From assembly GCA_963971535.1 (NCBI GenBank), contig OZ020592.1:52432213-52496212 (forward strand): a stretch of 64,000 nucleotides of DNA, read 5' to 3'. This DNA is from Notolepis coatsorum. Its lineage: Eukaryota > Chordata > Actinopteri > Aulopiformes > Paralepididae. The notes under the pieces are model-generated. The model was not told the origin of the DNA and did no database searches. It saw only the letters and a list, made by a program, of their open reading frames with translations. This document shows, one piece after another, positions 21,141 to 32,063 of the stretch; position 1 is the stretch's first letter, and the number at the start of each line of letters is the position of its first letter. A program made the position numbers and the translations under genes.

Positions 21141-21705
21141 AAATGAATCCGGCGACGAAGTCTCCCTAGGACCCGTGTACCAGGGGCTATTACGAGGAGG
21201 GGAATCCATAAGCATGACAGGGTTTGGCGGTGATGAATCAGGCGATGAAGTCACCCAAATCGTTGAAAGAGGGCTGTATCTAGTCCTAAAGCTGTCTAGG
21301 AGGCTTAGCAATGAAGGAGTTTTAGTTGAACCATACAGGGTAATGTCTCAACTTCCTCGTCTGGAGCGTATAGTGGAGACAGGCTATCTAGTGTATCCGA
21401 GGCATGCTTAGAAGGATCAGCCTCATACCAAGCAAAGTTTGATTGCGTTGAAGTAGGGTAACCGAATCTATAACCGCCAGCGGGTAGTGTCTCAACATCG
21501 TCAGGCGTGTATAGTGGAGACAGGCTATCTAGTGTATCCAATGCAGAGTTAGCAGGATCAGCCTCATGTGACACATACAAAGCCATGATTGCTATCTAAA
21601 AGTACAAAATGCACTGTAAGTCTTTTTAAAGGAGGATTTAGGGTTGACACGCCCCATCCTCCGCCCCTCGCAGGGTCACTCCCAAACCATCTCCTCTGAT
21701 TCGGT
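21112..21705. other. Unpaired spacer at the centre of the inverted repeat
   Basis: This 594-bp segment lies between the arms and is not duplicated in inverted form. The minus strand continues the gene order of the right arm (ORF A end, then ORF D). At its left edge, 21108-21146 is a third copy of the 39-bp segment (ATTTAGAGAGTTCCCTCT, then TAGAGAGACCCTAGAAATGA) that lies upstream of ORF A in each arm. Confidence 0.8.
21305..21586 (-). CDS. ORF D: 93-aa acidic protein with an internal duplication
   Basis: It begins 90 bp downstream of ORF A on the same strand. It contains two copies of a motif, DTLDSLSPLYTPDDVETLP and DTLDSLSPLYAPDEEVETLP, each preceded by EADP. Proline, serine and aspartate are common. 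Past its stop, another frame (21126-21311) continues with similar Ser-Pro-Asp repeats (TSSPDSSPP, TSSPDSFL), so a frameshift or truncation at the palindrome centre is likely. Unknown function; acidic repeats could be an activation or adaptor region (guess). Confidence 0.35.
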   Translation of the reverse strand: MALYVSHEADPANSALDTLDSLSPLYTPDDVETLPAGGYRFGYPTSTQSNFAWYEADPSKHASDTLDSLSPLYAPDEEVETLPCMVQLKLLHC

Positions 21706-22344
21706 GTATGGGAATAGACGTCTTTTTAAATGAACCAGGTCTGTCCTCACCTTAACCCCTTCTTTAGTAACCAATCCGCAAGTCCGAAGACATTCTAACC
21801 AGGCCTGTACCGGTACTGAGAAGTGGATATACTCATGACTTGTATTAAGGAACCTTGAGAAGATGGTTAGATTAGTCTCTACACCAAAAGCCAGAGTACT
21901 TTTTATAGATATCCGCCCGTAATACACATAACCATAGTCTATTGCGCTTATTACCAGGGTGAATATATGCCTGTCCTTAAGCGTTCTACCCACTAATCCA
22001 TCCATAGCCTCATACGAAGCTTTATTTAGTTGCCAAAATTCCGTCTCCGATAGGTCAATCTCAGATCTTCTTCCAACACCCTGGAAATTCTCCAAGGAGG
22101 TCTTGTAGAAGACAACTCTCTCAAATTTAACATCATAACAGAATCCTAGCACACCTTCCCTGAGGGGCCATATCTCGGTGTAAAACACGCTACCAAATTT
22201 GGATGGTGCAAGTAACTCGGCCTTAAAATGTGCTACTCGGGCTGACGTGCGTATAGTAGATGTAGCTAGACTGCTCGCCATTTTCATTTCTAGGGTCTCT
22301 CTAAGAGGGAACTCTCTAAATATATAGGTTTCTATCCTACACAT
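21676..22344 (-). CDS. ORF A, right copy: 222-aa orphan protein, native C-terminus
   Basis: It is the same protein as 20472-21140, with the probably original ending TESEEMVWE. The frame is unbroken. The later ATGs at about 22281-22287 are likelier starts than the first ATG. It is transcribed away from ORF B over a short shared upstream region and is followed by ORF D. An intact frame in both arms, next to a LINE that is dead in both, hints at recent origin or constraint. The family is unrecognised. Confidence 0.55.
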   Translation of the reverse strand: MCRIETYIFREFPLRETLEMKMASSLATSTIRTSARVAHFKAELLAPSKFGSVFYTEIWPLREGVLGFCYDVKFERVVFYKTSLENFQGVGRRSEIDLSETEFWQLNKASYEAMDGLVGRTLKDRHIFTLVISAIDYGYVYYGRISIKSTLAFGVETNLTIFSRFLNTSHEYIHFSVPVQAWLECLRTCGLVTKEGVKVRTDLVHLKRRLFPYTESEEMVWE

Positions 22345-22449
22345 CTATAGCGTCATATAGACCCGTCTGCAGCTTCATCCCCACCCCCAAACAGAAATAC
22401 ACACCCTATATCAGCTGTTGTTTAAAGTACCAGGATTGTAGCATAGGAA
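22345..22449. promoter_or_regulatory. Candidate bidirectional promoter between ORFs A and B
   Basis: This 105-bp gap separates the divergent ORFs. It holds TATATAG-like sequence near ORF A (about 22360) and a CCCCACCCCC box (about 22379), which could bind Sp1-type factors. The left arm has the same arrangement at 20367-20471. Activity is inferred from layout only. Confidence 0.4.
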
Positions 22450-22911
22450 ATGGGTAATTTCTTCAGCAGGACTACCAGCTGTATTATGAGCTCTATAAAC
22501 GATGATATCGCATTGCTTTTAAAGCATGCTATAGCTAATAAAGTCAACGATGCCCAGTTGTACACTGTAAACGGGAATGTCAATAGCCTGCGCTTAAGGC
22601 TTTTTGAAAATATGTTGAAGCTGGTGAGAGAGAAAGGCTTGTTAAATAATTGGCAATATATGATAGAGACACTCTCAGAGGATGAAAGTCTTCTATCTGA
22701 AAACGGCTTAGTTACTATTTTAGATCATATGAATGGTCATTTTAACAAAGCACATCTGTTATGTTTATACACCGTAATAGTGGATGTTACGGCTTTTAAA
22801 CTGAAACATCATAAGTGTTTAGAAACTTTAGATATTAATCACATTATTGATGTTATGCATGCTTATATTATTGATAAAAAAGGTTACAGTATGATCTGCA
22901 ATATTATTTAA
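22450..22911 (+). CDS. ORF B, right copy: 153-aa helical protein, possibly Bcl-2-like
   Basis: It is the same protein as 19905-20366 with MGNFFS at the start and no break. Substitutions against the left copy are NKAH, HKCLE and CNII. The stop codon overlaps AATAAA (22909-22914), a compactness typical of small viral genomes. The BH1-like and BH2-like stretches are at about residues 93-112 and 136-148. I rate the Bcl-2 idea as a hypothesis only. Confidence 0.5.
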   Translation: MGNFFSRTTSCIMSSINDDIALLLKHAIANKVNDAQLYTVNGNVNSLRLRLFENMLKLVREKGLLNNWQYMIETLSEDESLLSENGLVTILDHMNGHFNKAHLLCLYTVIVDVTAFKLKHHKCLETLDINHIIDVMHAYIIDKKGYSMICNII

Positions 22912-23618
22912 TAAATATTTTATAATATAACCATCTGCGTTTCATTCTACCTTTTCTCTAACTTTTTTAAGTTCATCCTAGTAATAATACAAATATGATC
23001 CAGTTGTGCAACTATATTCAGGTATGTGAACGTGATCCCTTTAAAATGTAATGCTTGAAAACATTTTACCACTTGTTGGGATCAAATCATATTTGTAAGG
23101 TCCTACTATACATTAATCACCCCTCTGGTTAAACACATATTCTTTAAACAATTCAATAAGAAGTATCACAATCATGAATAAGCTATAAATACCATAAAGT
23201 CCGCCAAATTTAAAATAAATGAATGCAACACAGTCATACATATCCTTGCAAAGGTATGGAAAAACCTATCAATAGGACTTAAATGCATCTCCGACCTAGT
23301 GTTGAGGAGATAACCCTAGACCCTTCTTAGATGTTGGTGACAGTAGTGTTGCACTAAAAACAGTCAAACAGTCAAACAGTTACAATAAAGCATACCAACA
23401 CATTTGCTATGTATAGAAAAGGTGTAATTCCCATAGCAGGAGTCGGATATTTATCTTTCTGTACACGTTTTTAAAGTGAAATATATTAGTAGGACTCTTT
23501 TTACATCATTCTGACTTGTAGATATATAAGAACATCTTATAGAACATAAGACATGTTTTGATATTATAAAATATTATAAAAAACAAAATATAATCGATCC
23601 ACTATATCCCTGGATTCA
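22912..23618. other. AT-rich arm sequence, no gene seen
   Basis: It pairs with 19199-19904. It contains the short tandem AAACAGTCAAACAGTCAAAC at about 23357-23378. I see no reading frame worth calling. Confidence 0.55.
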
Positions 23619-23918
23619 CTATACAATGAAATAAGAATAAAAAATAAGACATATCGACAATAGACCTATCAACAAGACCATCACTGAAACAATATGAATT
23701 GTTTTTGCTAGTAGCCTATGTAAAAGCCTGCATAGTGCAGGGAACTTTCGCAGAGTACATTTCACAGAGTAAATTTCACACAAACTGAGTACATTTGGAT
23801 AATTGAATGTGAATGATACATTCCTATCTGTGAACACTATAATCACGGTAAAACCTAACATTGCATTATTTTCATGGTTATAATGTATAAAATACATCTT
23901 TGTATTAAGATGTTTCAT
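23619..23918 (-). CDS. ORF C, right copy: 99-aa protein with hydrophobic C-terminus
   Basis: This continuous frame of 99 codons ends in about 23 hydrophobic residues (VSVMVLLIGLLSICLIF and onward), which could be a tail anchor. Two or three cysteines precede it. In the left arm the same frame is split by the BEL insertion after codon 68. The region is AT-rich, where chance hydrophobic frames occur, so the gene is only possible. No family recognised. Confidence 0.35.
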   Translation of the reverse strand: MKHLNTKMYFIHYNHENNAMLGFTVIIVFTDRNVSFTFNYPNVLSLCEIYSVKCTLRKFPALCRLLHRLLAKTIHIVSVMVLLIGLLSICLIFYSYFIV

Positions 23919-25140
23919 GGTAAATAGTTCTTAAAATGAATTTCCTTCAATCATCGGGACAAAAATCAAACAACCTCGCCGGTAATACAGTGCATTTAGC
24001 TTTTTTTTCTGCAAAATTATGAATTATAATATTGTATCAACAACTCTAATAACGGCTTTATGTTACTTTCATACATGTTAGCCATACTATACACTAACTA
24101 TGGTGAGTGAGTTCAAATGTATTTGCCTTAGAATTATCATCTTTGAGTTGATTGAATATTTCCTATCGTGTGTAGGATTTAATGCATATCCATAATATTG
24201 AGAGCATAAATATTTAGTGTGGCTAAAAAACGAAACACTGCAAAGTAATTCAGCAATGAGTTGTATAATGTACCTTAGATCAGGTTAAAGAAAATACATT
24301 TGGGGTTTGATATTACTAAACTTATAAAAATACATCTGTATTGTTTTTACCTCATCAGTGTGTAAACAGCTAAAAACTAGGTTGATATGTCTGTTTTAAG
24401 TGTATCGGTCAGTTTCATGGTTTTAGATGTTTACAATTTATGTGTATCCTTGACACTCAACCAATAAACAACAAATTCAGAATTCACTAGGATTATGCGT
24501 TATCATGTATTTTTTTACATTTAGCTAAAATATAAATACAAACTGTCTATAGTAGATACACTGTTTAGAACAATGTTGTTTGCAAATAGTCTGTTTTACT
24601 TATGTAACACGTTAGAGTTGAAATTCATGCATGACAATTGGTAAACCTTAGTCATTTGAGATCATAAATCCCCTCTTTTAGCTAGACCTGGTCAAAATGA
24701 TAGATAAAACATAACCAAACACCTAAAAAATACACCAAAAGCAGATTGATAAAAAATGTATACAGGCAAACGAGCCTAATCACTGTAATTACAACATCAA
24801 ACTGCTTGTCTTACAAAATAGGGATGTGTCATGGGGGTGATATATCTCAACCCTTGACTAAAATAGCATTATCCTTCTGACTATTGATTAAATCTACTAA
24901 AAATCGACCTGTTTCATGATTTTAGATGTCTATAATTTATGTTTATCCTAGGACCAGGCTACAACTCTTCAACTCAGTTGGCTGAAAAGTGACTGAAATT
25001 AAGGGTATAGATTATAATAAGTATGATCGGATTGATGCAAGTTACATGAACATGTCTGTTTGAGGGAAAAAAAGCTAAATAATGTATTAAACTATTGCAG
25101 TATTACACACTATTACACTATAACACTATTACATACTATT
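23919..25140. other. AT-rich arm sequence, no gene seen
   Basis: It pairs with 8540-9740 of the left arm. Its last 15 bases (25126-25140, CTATTACATACTATT) are the left target duplication of the L1-like insertion. Confidence 0.6.
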
Positions 25141-27573
25141 TGTATTTTATTTTTTTATTATTTTTTAAACAAACATATAAACAAACATGACAACTCACGA
25201 TAAGATATACAAGCATTAATTGTCAGGGCACATCCAATGAGTTCACATTTTAGTTAGTTGTCTTATATAAGATATACCCCTAATACCTGTTATCTAAAAA
25301 AACCTACACACATATGCTCAGCTCGAACCCCCCCCTCCCGGACCCCACCTTGAGAAGTACCTCCACTATCCCTCGCACCTAACCAGACACTACCATTATA
25401 AGCTAGCTTTTATTCTCTCCACCACTTCTAACCACATTGACATTTTGGATTCATTGAGACCCAGAATTCTTGCTGTAGATATTTCATGGTAAATTACATC
25501 GAGATATGTAAGAAACCAAACTTTACGGCACATTTTTTCCGGTTGAAACCAGCGTGATGCGATCAGCTTTTTGGCTACTGTGATACCCGATAAAACCAAT
25601 CTCTTAGCTGTGGATTCACTGCAAACTCAAAAACATCATTCAATAGTAATACCGAGGGGTGTACAGGTATATTCCAAGATACGAGTTTTGATATTTGTTG
25701 GGTCACATCTTTCCAGAATGCCTTAACTGGTGAGCAGTCCCAATACATGTGCATAAATGTCCCTTCGTCCCCATTTGTACATTGGGTGTATTTGGAATCT
25801 TGTTTAAGCCCCATTTGGCACAGTCTTATAGGAGTCAAGTATGTCCTGTGAATATAGTTAAGATTGATTTGTTGATGATCCGGGTTCCTTGATGTAAGTC
25901 GGACATTTGCCCAGGCTCCTTGCCAATCAAAGTCATTTTCCAGGTCTGGTATATCCCTCCTCCAGACAGAGTCAAGTTGGAGGGTTTCATACGAGGACGT
26001 TAGTAATTGATGATAAAATTCTGAAACAAAACCTCTCGATGTCTCTCTTGCGTAGAAGAATTTGTGGTATCTGTGGTGTTCAATTGGTCTGTCTAATGGA
26101 ACACCGTGAGACTTCAAACATAGCTCTAACTGTTAGTGAAAAAGCCATGTGGACTTGGTGAGATAAATTTTTTTGCGTATTTCTTTATCACTACAAAAAC
26201 CCTGTTTGTTAAAAACATCCCCTAATGAGTGTATGCCTTGCTCTTCCCATATAGGGAATCTTATAGGTCGTTTTCCAATTAAGAGTGCATTGTTATTGAA
26301 TAAGGGAGTATGATTGTGCCATTTTTGTGGGTTAGGATTTTTTTTTTGTGATTCACGCCATATCCGGATCGCATGAGTAATTATGGGGCCAAATTTTCGT
26401 TCACAGTGCTTGATTGGTAGTTTAGTGTATGCTATGTCCTTCAGTCTATGTGGGGCTACTATGTTTTCTTCTATTTTTCTCCAGGATGCTAATGCTTGGG
26501 AGTCAAACCATGTTGTCAATGGACTTAATGTGTACGCCTTAAAATATAGGAAAAAATCTGGAAATGCCATGCCACCATCTGCTTTATTCCTCTGTGCAGT
26601 GGATCTTTTTATACGTGGTGGTTTGTTATTCCAAATAAATTTGTATGTGGAGGAGTGTAATCTTTTCCAGTAACCCTCTGGAGGGGGTAACGGTAGCATT
26701 GAACAGAAGAAGTTGATTTTAGGTAGTACATCCATCTTAACTATTGATATCCGTGCTTGTACTGTGTTTTTAAGTTTTGCCCATCTATCAAGGTCGTCTT
26801 TGATTTTGTTTTGGATTTTTGTGTAGTTGTGCTTCACCGTTTGTCTTATGGTAGGGAATATTTCCACTCCCAAGCATCTGAAATGTTTTACCATCGGTAT
26901 CTGTCCTGGGAGGGTTGTATCTTTTTTTGCAGGGGTGTTAAGTGGAAGGAAAGCCGACTTCGGCCAATTTATCTTAAATCCCGATAAATCACCAAAGTCC
27001 TCAATCAACTTGAGCAGATGAGGCAATGTGGTGTTGGGGTTTTGCATGAACAATATTACATCGTCCGCATATAAACTAATTTTTTGTTGTGTGCCCTTGA
27101 TTACGATTGGTTCTATGGATTGGGATTGTCTTATATATTGTGCTAAAGGCTCTAATGATAGATTGAACAGTCCGGGACTAAGAGGACAACCCTGCCTGGC
27201 AGAGCGTGATACCGGAAATATTTTGGAGATGATTGTGCCTGTTGTAATCATGGCCGATGGGTCTTTGTATAATACTTTAATCATATCGATGAATCCTTTT
27301 CCTAACCCCATCCTTTCTAGCACTGCCCACAGATACGACCATTCCAGCCTGTCAAAGGCCTTCATAGCATCCAGGGACAGCATCGCCTTAGGTATGGTGT
27401 CCTCCTTGTCGGCATCAAGTACGTGCAGTATTCGTCTTATGTTCTCAGTGATCAGGCGGCCTCCTATGAAGCCAGTTTGGTCCGGGTGAACTAAAGACGT
27501 CATATGCTTTTGTAATCTGATGGCTAATACCTTAGAGTACAGTTTGATATCTGTTCCGAGGACTATTGTGTGA
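25141..27573 (-). mobile_element. 5'-truncated L1-like LINE insertion
   Basis: The 2.43-kb insertion on the minus strand is flanked by a perfect 15-bp duplication (CTATTACATACTATT at 25126-25140 and 27574-27588). Its A-rich 3' tail is at the left end (minus strand reads AAAAAATAATAAAAAAATAA). The left arm shows the empty site near 8535-8560. 5' truncation plus a long target duplication is the mark of target-primed reverse transcription. Confidence 0.92.
25396..27503 (-). pseudogene. L1-like ORF2 C-terminal two-thirds, frameshifted
   Basis: Three consecutive frames make up the reverse transcriptase and C-terminal domain: 27503-26133, 26117-25575 and 25599-25396. The first holds DQTGFIGGRLITENIRR, SLDAMKAFDRLEW (motif A), SARQGCPLSP (motif B) and YADDVILF (motif C, catalytic). 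The second is the region after the thumb with a CH-rich zinc-ribbon-like stretch (CQMGLKQDSKYTQC, FMHMYWDCSPVKAFW). The frame changes near 26125 and 25590 mean it is not functional. The endonuclease domain is lost to 5' truncation. It fits the fish L1/Tx1-type group. Confidence 0.88.
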
Positions 27574-27679
27574 CTATTACATACTATTATATGACTACCC
27601 TATGACAATATTACACTATTACACACTATGTACCTATACATTATTAAACACTAGCACACTTAGATAAGATAAACCTCAT

Positions 27680-28841
27680 CCCTGTTGGAAAATTCTATTA
27701 ATTCACTACCTTATTCCTCTATTTAAATCAGGGGACAAAAACATCTTTATCAACTACAGACCATTGTCTTTGTTTTCACAATTTTCCAAGATTCTTGATT
27801 CAAGATTCTTAGATAGTTTTATTGAAAAGAATAACCTACTGAGTGAGAGTCAGTATGGATTCAGGGCAAATTGATCTACAGCCTTAGCCTTAATGAATAT
27901 ATATGAAGAAATAACCACAACCGTAGATGAAAGGAATTACACAATAGGGGTGTTTATTGACTTAAAAAAAGCATTTGATACGATTGATCATCACCTTTTA
28001 ATTTCTAAATTACAAACATACGGTGTGAGAGGGGTGGCGGTGAACTGGGTAAGTGGCTATCTTGAAAATAGACAACAATATGTACAACTCTCTGGTTACA
28101 GATCTGAATGTATGAATATTGAATGTGTTCTCCCTCAAGGTTCGGTCCTGGGGCCCAAACTTTTTATTTGATATATTAATGATATATGTGTAGTGTCAAA
28201 CATATTGCAATTTGTTTTATTTGCTGTCGATACAAATTTCTTCAGTTCAGGAAAATACCTTAAAAAATTAGCAGATGACATTGTAAATGAAATGTGTAAA
28301 CTTAAGATATGGTTTAATAACAATAAGCTATCCCTAAATTTGGAAAAACGAAATTTATGATATTTACTAATCGAAAGAAGGACAATGTGGCATTATGTAT
28401 TGACGGAGTTAATATTGAAAGAGTATCTGAGTTAAAAATGTTGGGTGTTATGTTGGATGAGAAAATGACATGGAAGCCACATATAATGTACATAAAAATA
28501 AGGTATCCGAGAGTGTTTTTGTTTTGAACAAGGCAAAGAATGTGCTTGATTATAATTCTATGCGAATATTATATTGTTCACTCATCCTACCATATTTGAG
28601 TTACTGTGTGGAAGTGTGGGGTAACACGTATGAAAGCAACATAAAGCCATTATTTATATTACAGAAGAGAGCAGTAAGAATAGTTCACAATGTAGATTCA
28701 AGAGAACATACCAACGAATTATTTATTAAATCCAGACTAATGAAACTTAAAGAGTTAGCTGAAATACAGACTTTATTAGTTTTGTTTAGAGTAAAATGCA
28801 GAGTATTATCACCAAATATACAGAGGTTGTTCGTTCCCTAA
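27680..28841 (+). pseudogene. CR1/L2-like LINE reverse transcriptase (right arm)
   Basis: This is the partner of 1242-2190 plus 8237-8460, here uninterrupted apart from its own lesions. Blocks are LSLFSQFSKILDSRFL with ESQYGFRAN (27751-27890), IDLKKAFDTIDHHLL, PQGSVLGP followed by a stop at 28169, FAVD in place of FADD, and the C-terminal LPYLSYCVEVWG to NIQRLFVP (ends 28841). It is a dead copy. Confidence 0.87.
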
Positions 28842-30290
28842 ACTTTCACACCCCCATGCAGTGTTTTGACACCTATAACAGGCCCCCTGTTCACACCCAG
28901 ATCCTCAAAAAGACAGATATTTTCAGCACTTTATATTTTCAGCCCAAGTCTAAGCTATCATATCTTTAACTTTTATACCTAATCATATCTTTAAGTGTAA
29001 TAATTAATGTGAATAATACAAAAAACATTGGGGGTAAAAAAGAGGAAGGAAGTTAATGAACTGCAGGATGTTGGTATGGGGGAGATGGTCAGGTCATAAA
29101 TATAAAATATAACACCACGTTATGCAATGATGCAGGGACATTAGCCCCTCTCATTCTTTAAATGTCCTTAATTTGGAACTTTAAAATCAGCTAGGGTGGT
29201 GAATGGTGTACAGTTTCAACGTTTTTTATTTTGAAAAAGGCCTTTTCCCCACACTCTGTGCTATTTCAGGGTACTGTGACATTAAATGGGGGTTAGATGT
29301 GCATGCTGGTAAGGTTTGAACCGTGCTAAAAAGGGGAAGTTGACCTAAAAATGTAGGCTTAGCATTGCTACAGTGTATGGACATTCATGCCTTGAGGTGA
29401 TCCATATCCAAAAATAAGTCTTAATTAAAGATGGTTGAAATACCCTATTGAAACAGTTAAAACAGCTTGGACAGACATATATTTTCTGGACTGTTTTCAC
29501 AAACAGTGCTGTATTTGTAATCTGTTATGTCCTAAATGTCTGGATGTAACATTAATGTCTATCTGTATGTCGTGTATGTCCTGATGTATTGAAAATGGGG
29601 GACTCTGATGTAAACAAGACTAGAGTCTTTCTATGATCTGTTACCTCTTAATTTTAGTTTTAGTCTTAGTTTTACAAAATAAGAAAATAAGAATCACCAC
29701 GTGTCCCAAACTGTCAAATAGTTGGTATTACACCATTTACCTTTAGTCAATTAGCTTACGTTTTTATCCAAATTATAATTATAATACATCTCTGTCAGCG
29801 GTGTAACAATATTCATCAAAGTGTTGTATGTTATAGTGTAGGTTAGTTTATTAGGACAAATGCATGTTTATGGGGAAATCTTTTAAAATATGTGTGAAAA
29901 CATGTGAACCCGTCCATTGTGTGAACTAAAAATATGCTATGAGTAAAATGTTGTACAATACTTGTACATGTACATGTTACAAAGATATAAAACCATTTGA
30001 ATGATGACTGTAAATGTGACTATAATGTTCTACATTTTTACTCTAAGTATGCATGTGCCCTAATCTTCACGCCCCCATGCGGTGTTTTAGCACCTAAGGG
30101 CCCTGTTCGCACCCCTGAATAGAGACATAGCCTCACTGTCACACAGATCTTTTCTGTACTTTATATTTTCAGCCCAACTCTTTAAGCTATCATATATAGT
30201 GTAATATATGTGTAATAATTAAAGTGAATAATATAAAACACTGTAATGCAACCTTTTTAAAGAATCTATTTTAAATAAAAACACTTCACA
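28842..30290 (+). repeat. LINE 3' UTR and a second LINE 3' end, no gene
   Basis: 28842-29040 is the 3' UTR after the LINE frame. 29470-29640 is the dispersed 3'-tail block (GATGTAAACAAGACTAGAGT). 30060-30290 repeats the start of the 3' UTR (CACGCCCCCATGCGGTGTTT, then TTTTCAGCCCAACTC), so a second LINE 3' end is juxtaposed. The inverted repeat is visible to 30078, where the window's own first base is reached. Confidence 0.65.
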
Positions 30291-30584
30291 GGACCGTATT
30301 AACGAAATATTCAAACCCTACACCCTTGCATGCTAATGAAATGGTGCACTTTGGCACCCAAAGAGCATTAAGGGGATACATTTGTAATTTTCTTTTTGCT
30401 TATATTAGAGCTTATATTAAGCAGACCAAGGCATTTAATGGCTATTCTGGTTGTGACAAGTGTTTTCAGGAGGGTGTATGGAGAAATAAAATGACATATC
30501 CTGAAACAAAAGTCAGACTTAGGACAGACTCCAGTTTCTCAGACATGGTTGATGAGGCACATCACAATGGGACGAGCCCTTTAA

Positions 30585-31522
30585 CTCTTTCAGTGCCACT
30601 CACGAGATTTCTCGTGTTTTTTTATAAGTGGTTGCTAGCCACTCACGAGATTTCTCGGATTTTTTTTTTTTTTTTTTTTTTTGCGATCTGAAAAATTATT
30701 GCATCACCCGAGCCTACCCGAGTATAGCCGAGGGGCGCCGACGATCACTGTGGAAAAAAGCGCCCCCTGTCGTCTCCCAGATGACATAAGTGATTTTGGA
30801 ATGGACTCAATGAAAATGAATGGGGAAAAAAATCCGGTACTCCACATTTTCCAGTTCACTGATCCAGCCGGGGTTACCACAGTTCATTCTGGAGCCTCAG
30901 ATCCCCGCGGATCATAGAGATCTACTGTGTCGCGTTGGATCCATACACTTATCGATTTTTTCGAATGGTGATCAGGAATTGGAATATACCAGTTGGATAC
31001 CATCTGATGTCAGGTAAGGACTCTGTGTTATCAGTGGTAGGATAATCGGAGTAAGTTTGATGAAGTTATAAGCTGTTTTGTGAAATGTCTTCTTTCGGTT
31101 TCATTGTAAAAGTCAGAGAGGAAATCAACAGGGCGATTATCAGTGCGCGGCCGTAATGTGCGTGCGTGCACGTATAATATTGATCATCTAGCGTTTATTT
31201 GAAAACGATTCATAAAAAGGCAGACGAATATCAACGTTGTGGAATATTCCACTAAAAGACGATTTTCATAGAATGCTCCAGAATGAGCTGTTTTTTATAT
31301 CAAAACGGGGGCTTTTCTAACTGCTCTGAAACTGAAACGACGCGATAAAAAAAGAATCTGCCTTCACAGCACTGACTGGAAAATAGTATTTGATAATGCG
31401 ATGGGCAGATTAGACACATAGCCATAATTTAAAACATAGATTAGGCGATATTAACGTTAACATTGGCGCGGATGGTGGCATTCAAGCGGTAAAACGGAAA
31501 ACCAGGCATGGCATTGAAAGAG
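30585..31522. mobile_element. TTAA MITE, 938 bp, inside the transposase exon
   Basis: TTAA flanks at 30581-30584 and 31523-31526. Inverted ends are CTCTTTCAGTGCCA and CTCTTTCAATGCCA. A T-run lies at 30660-30682. TTAA with C(T/C)CTTT ends suggests a piggyBac-like nonautonomous element. The right half (31010-31522) has a diverged relative at 58490-58995. Confidence 0.85.
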
Positions 31523-32063
31523 TTAACAGGTTTAGTTAAGATGGTTTCTATGTTTCCAACTGATTACATGCATCTCTGTTGTCTCGGAGTTACAAGGAAA
31601 CTGCTTAATATATGGTTAAAGGGGAAGAATTTGGCAACAAGGGTCCCTTCCAAAACTGTACAAGCCATTTCAGGTAAACTGCTAAAGCTATGTTCCTACA
31701 TGCCTTGTGAATTTAACCGTAAACCAAGGGAACTGTCAGAGTTAGATCGCTGGAAAGCTACTGAGTTGCGATCCTTCATGTTGTATTGGGGTCCTGTTGT
31801 TTTGAAGGATTCCCTCCCCAGTGAGCTGTATGACAACTTCATGTTGTTTTCTGTTGGAATGTACTTGTTGCTGTCCCCTAGTATTTCTGAGGAAATGTTG
31901 GCCTTTGCGCACAAGTTGATGGTTTCTTTTGTTGAACACTTTGGGACAGTGTATGGAAAAGATGAAATTGTGTACAATGTACACCAGCTTATTCATTTGG
32001 CTGAGGAATACAGGAAGTTTGGCTCTCAGGATTCCCTTTTGAGAACTATCTTTGACAAATTAA

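Larger units (their letters stand above)
21706..30078 (-). repeat. Right arm of a giant inverted repeat
   Basis: It is the reverse complement of 1-21111. Its only large private insertion is the L1-like element at 25141-27573. The pairing may extend past 30078, but the partner sequence lies outside the window. Confidence 0.93.

Noticed and set aside
19905-22911. Assigning ORFs A and B to a named virus family
   Set aside because: No capsid, polymerase, integrase or protease gene lies beside them, and the motif resemblance is too weak.
1-30078. Palindrome as a simple assembly or fold-back read artefact
   Set aside because: The arms differ by substitutions and by three separate insertions with proper target duplications and empty sites in the opposite arm. 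Long reads would still be useful.
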